54,129 bases of DNA, taken from NCBI RefSeq assembly GCF_018224015.1, contig NZ_JAGPOT010000042.1:1-54129 (forward strand), written 5' to 3'. The translations under genes were made by a program, and so were the position numbers. A model generated the notes under the pieces. That model worked only from the letters and a program-made list of their open reading frames with translations. It was not told where the DNA came from and searched no databases. Shown here piece by piece: positions 52,364 to 54,129 of this stretch. The stretch is from Pseudarthrobacter albicanus. GTDB lineage: Bacteria; Actinomycetota; Actinomycetes; Actinomycetales; Micrococcaceae. Each line of letters begins with the position of its first letter. Positions within the stretch are counted from its first letter, which is position 1.

Positions 52364-52993
52364 ATGACAGCCTTGGCCACTGAAAATTTCCGCGAACAGC
52401 TCCTGAGCCGCCGCTACGAACCTAGCGTCGCGGCCGTCAACGAGCTCTGCGACACGCTGCGGGGCAACAAAGCTGGCACCAATGTACCCTACGTTGATCC
52501 GATGCATGACGTCGACGAGTGCCGCATCATCAGCCTCTTCTCCAACATCGGAACCGAGGACGAGTCCGGCTTCATCACCGCCGGCGACGAGGAAGCGGCC
52601 ACCCGGATGCTGGGCGTCCAGTGGAAGCTGGGCCTGCGCCCCGAATACATCATGCCGTGGAACGTCCACCCCTGGTACGTGCCGGGCGAGCCCAACGGCA
52701 AGTTCACGCCGGACCAGATTTCCGCCGGCCTCAAGCCGCTGCTGAAGTTCCTCGCCCTCGTGCCCCGCGCCTCCGTGATCGTCGCCCACGGCACCGAGGC
52801 CAACCGCCTCGCCCAACTGCTGCTCAAGACCGAGGTCCCGCTGCTGTGGCGCCGAGGCCTGAAGACCTACAAGGTCCGCTCGCTCAGCGGCCGCGCCTTC
52901 GCCGGCACCCCGGCCCGCCAGGAGCAGTACCTCGAGGACATGCACACCGCCTACGCGGACGCCATGGCCCGCACCGGACTCGCGAAGGCCTAG
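52364..52993 (+). CDS. Uracil-DNA glycosylase-like protein
   Basis: 209 residues. YVDPMHDVDECRIISLFSNI, RMLGVQWKLGLRPEYIMPWN, VHPWYVPGEPNGKFTPDQIS, LVPRASVIVAHGTEANRLA and RRGLKTYKVRSLSGRAF follow the layout of UDG-superfamily proteins: a W-N-x-x-P/H motif I and a later H-G motif II (AHGTEA). The canonical catalytic GQDPY motif is not present, so activity on uracil is uncertain. It stands as a single gene between hairpins, on the plus strand. Confidence 0.65.
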   Translation: MTALATENFREQLLSRRYEPSVAAVNELCDTLRGNKAGTNVPYVDPMHDVDECRIISLFSNIGTEDESGFITAGDEEAATRMLGVQWKLGLRPEYIMPWNVHPWYVPGEPNGKFTPDQISAGLKPLLKFLALVPRASVIVAHGTEANRLAQLLLKTEVPLLWRRGLKTYKVRSLSGRAFAGTPARQEQYLEDMHTAYADAMARTGLAKA

Positions 52994-53111
52994 TCCCCAC
53001 CCGCTCCCTAACCTCGCAAGTCCCCACCGGCTCCCAGCCTTCGCAAGCTCAGGCAGGGACCCTCGCCGGTGTGGCCCCACGGTCAGGGAACCCGGCGGGC
53101 GTGGGCCCACC

Positions 53112-53168
53112 AAAGTACGACGGCGGGCGGTCACCTTTTCGCAAGGTGACCGCCCGCCGTCGTACTTT
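53112..53168. terminator. 26-bp perfect hairpin, bidirectional terminator
   Basis: Bases 53112-53137 and 53143-53168 are exact complements around a TTCGC loop. The arm starts AAAGTACGACGGCGGG, so each transcript meets a short T run at the far end. It separates the UDG-like gene (+) from DUF3151 (-). Outer arm bases repeat those of the purA terminator. Confidence 0.9.
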
Positions 53169-53185
53169 AACGCGTGCCTGTCCGG

Positions 53186-53614
53186 TCAGCGCTTCTCGGC
53201 CTCGATGGCCGCCTTGGCGGCGGGATCGGAGTCCTTGAGGAACTTTTCGATGCGCTCGGGCTCCTCGGCCTCGCCGATCGCGGCGGAGGCACGCCCCAGC
53301 GAGTACAGGGCGCGCAGGAAGCCGCGGTTGGGCTCGTGCTCCCACGGGATCGGCCCGACGCCGCGCCAGCCGTTGCGGCGCAGCGAATCCAGGCCGCGGT
53401 GGTAGCCGACGCGGGAGTAGGCGTAGGAATCGATGGTCCGGCCCTCGCTCCAGGCCTCCTCGGCCAGGATGGCCCAGAGCAGCGAGGACGTCGGGTGCTT
53501 CTCGACCAGGTCCAGGGCTTCCTGGCCCGCGTCCAGCTCCGCGAGGACGTCGGTCTCGGCAGGCAGGAGCGTGGGCTCGGGGCCCATCAGGTTCTTGCGG
53601 AAGTCGTCGGACAT
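53186..53614 (-). CDS. DUF3151 domain protein
   Basis: 142 residues. MSDDFRKNLMGPEPTLLPAE is the conserved start of DUF3151, followed by HPTSSLLWAILAEEAWSEGR, YAYSRVGYHRGLDSLRRNGW and VGPIPWEHEPNRGFLRALYS. TPR-like helices are likely. The function is unknown, but it commonly follows the class II aldolase gene in actinobacteria. Only 2 bp separate it from the fba stop, so it is the second gene of that operon. The C-terminal 20 residues are Lys/Glu/Ala-rich. Confidence 0.9.
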   Translation of the reverse strand: MSDDFRKNLMGPEPTLLPAETDVLAELDAGQEALDLVEKHPTSSLLWAILAEEAWSEGRTIDSYAYSRVGYHRGLDSLRRNGWRGVGPIPWEHEPNRGFLRALYSLGRASAAIGEAEEPERIEKFLKDSDPAAKAAIEAEKR

Positions 53615-53616
53615 GC

Positions 53617-54129
53617 TCAGAACGTCTTGCCGGTGGAGCCGAGCTGCTGCGCTGCCTCGACGACGCGGGCTGCCAGGCCTGCCTCGGCGGAGGCGCCCCA
53701 GACGCGGGGGTCGTAGAGCTTCTTGTTCCCGACCTCGCCGTCGATCTTCAGCACGCCGTCGTAGTTCCGGAGCATGTGGTCCGCCACCGGGCGCGTGTAG
53801 GCGTATTGGGTGTCGGTGTCGATGTTCATCTTGATCACACCGTACGAGACGGCGTCGGCGATTTCCTGCTCGGAGGAGCCGGAGCCGCCGTGGAAGACGA
53901 GGTCGAACGGGTTGGCCTTGCCGATCTTGGCGCCGACCTGTGCCTGGATGTCCTTGAGGATCTCCGGGCGGAGCTTGACGCCGCCGGGCTTGTAGACGCC
54001 GTGCACGTTGCCGAAGGTCAGCGCGGTGATGTAGCGGCCGTTCTCGCCGGCGCCGAGGGCGTCGATGGTGGCCAGGGCGTCCTCGACGGTGGTGTACAGC
54101 TTGTCGTTGATGGCGTGCTCGACGCCGTC
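53617..54129 (-). CDS. fba: Class II fructose-bisphosphate aldolase, C-terminal part (start outside window)
   Basis: About 170 residues, open to the window edge at 54129. YITALTFGNVHGVYKPGGVK, LVFHGGSGSSEQEIADAVSY and VIKMNIDTDTQYAYTRPVAD are the zinc/phosphate-binding loops of class II aldolase. These include the His-Gly-Gly-Ser-Gly segment and the N-x-D-T-D-x-x-Y region. It cleaves fructose-1,6-bisphosphate to DHAP and glyceraldehyde-3-phosphate. The catalytic Asp and first His ligands lie upstream of the window. Co-transcribed with DUF3151. Confidence 0.95.
   Translation of the reverse strand, partial: DGVEHAINDKLYTTVEDALATIDALGAGENGRYITALTFGNVHGVYKPGGVKLRPEILKDIQAQVGAKIGKANPFDLVFHGGSGSSEQEIADAVSYGVIKMNIDTDTQYAYTRPVADHMLRNYDGVLKIDGEVGNKKLYDPRVWGASAEAGLAARVVEAAQQLGSTGKTF

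Overview
This is a 54-kb chromosomal window from a high-GC actinobacterium. Gene content, codon use and order (ffs-dnaX-recR-lysC, purS-purQ-purL, actinobacterial LytR_C, DUF3151 and DUF2236 families, S-box riboswitches) suggest Micrococcaceae, most likely Arthrobacter or Pseudarthrobacter. Nearly all of it is ordinary chromosome. I see no prophage, insertion sequence, CRISPR array or plasmid backbone.

Layout. 1-6.8 kb: 3' end of malate synthase, a frameshifted MFS transporter, a GNAT acetyltransferase, a coupled glycosyltransferase/glycogen-debranching-like pair and a DsbA/FrnE-like oxidoreductase. 6.8-13.7 kb: TetR regulator, a LytR_C/VapB-like pair, HAD hydrolase, a Stealth phosphotransferase, a metallophosphoesterase and glutathione-independent formaldehyde dehydrogenase. 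14.0-19.2 kb: a decayed tandem duplication with two secreted M23 peptidases. One carries 60 identical 15-bp repeats encoding VVPPS. Remnants of a DUF2236 gene and probably an SGNH hydrolase lie between them, and a frameshifted DUF2236 gene follows. 19.3-25.1 kb: tRNA-Ser(GGA), SRP RNA, dnaX, recR and lysC, with clusters of CATG-centred palindromes on either side of dnaX-recR. lysC has a plausible internal start for a separate beta subunit.

25-32 kb: two small paralogous proteins, an OhrR-like MarR regulator with a palindromic operator, two SSI-like (Streptomyces subtilisin inhibitor) proteins around a putative 3-methyladenine glycosylase, and convergent to these a large secreted S8 protease. 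32.5-35.8 kb: purS-purQ-purL. 35.8-40.9 kb: accessory genes, including an AbiEi/DUF559-like protein bordered by related palindromic elements, an isochorismatase-like hydrolase, a monooxygenase-aldehyde dehydrogenase fusion scar, DUF1990, MmcQ/YjbR, a lipoprotein polysaccharide deacetylase and a CoA-binding protein.

41.1-46.8 kb: a SAM-riboswitch operon: acyl-CoA synthetase, SfnG-like dimethylsulfone monooxygenase, O-acetylhomoserine sulfhydrylase and CoA-binding protein. It looks like a methionine/organosulfur scavenging unit. A second SAM riboswitch (50.7 kb) precedes a MetE-like methyltransferase. Between them are an ECF sigma factor coupled to a membrane protein that is probably its anti-sigma factor, a secreted Ala/Pro-rich protein behind a SigD-type promoter match, and purA. 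The window ends with a UDG-like protein, DUF3151 and the 3' part of class II fructose-bisphosphate aldolase.

Two genes (MFS, DUF2236) are each broken by what looks like one missing base. These may be sequencing errors or true pseudogenes.
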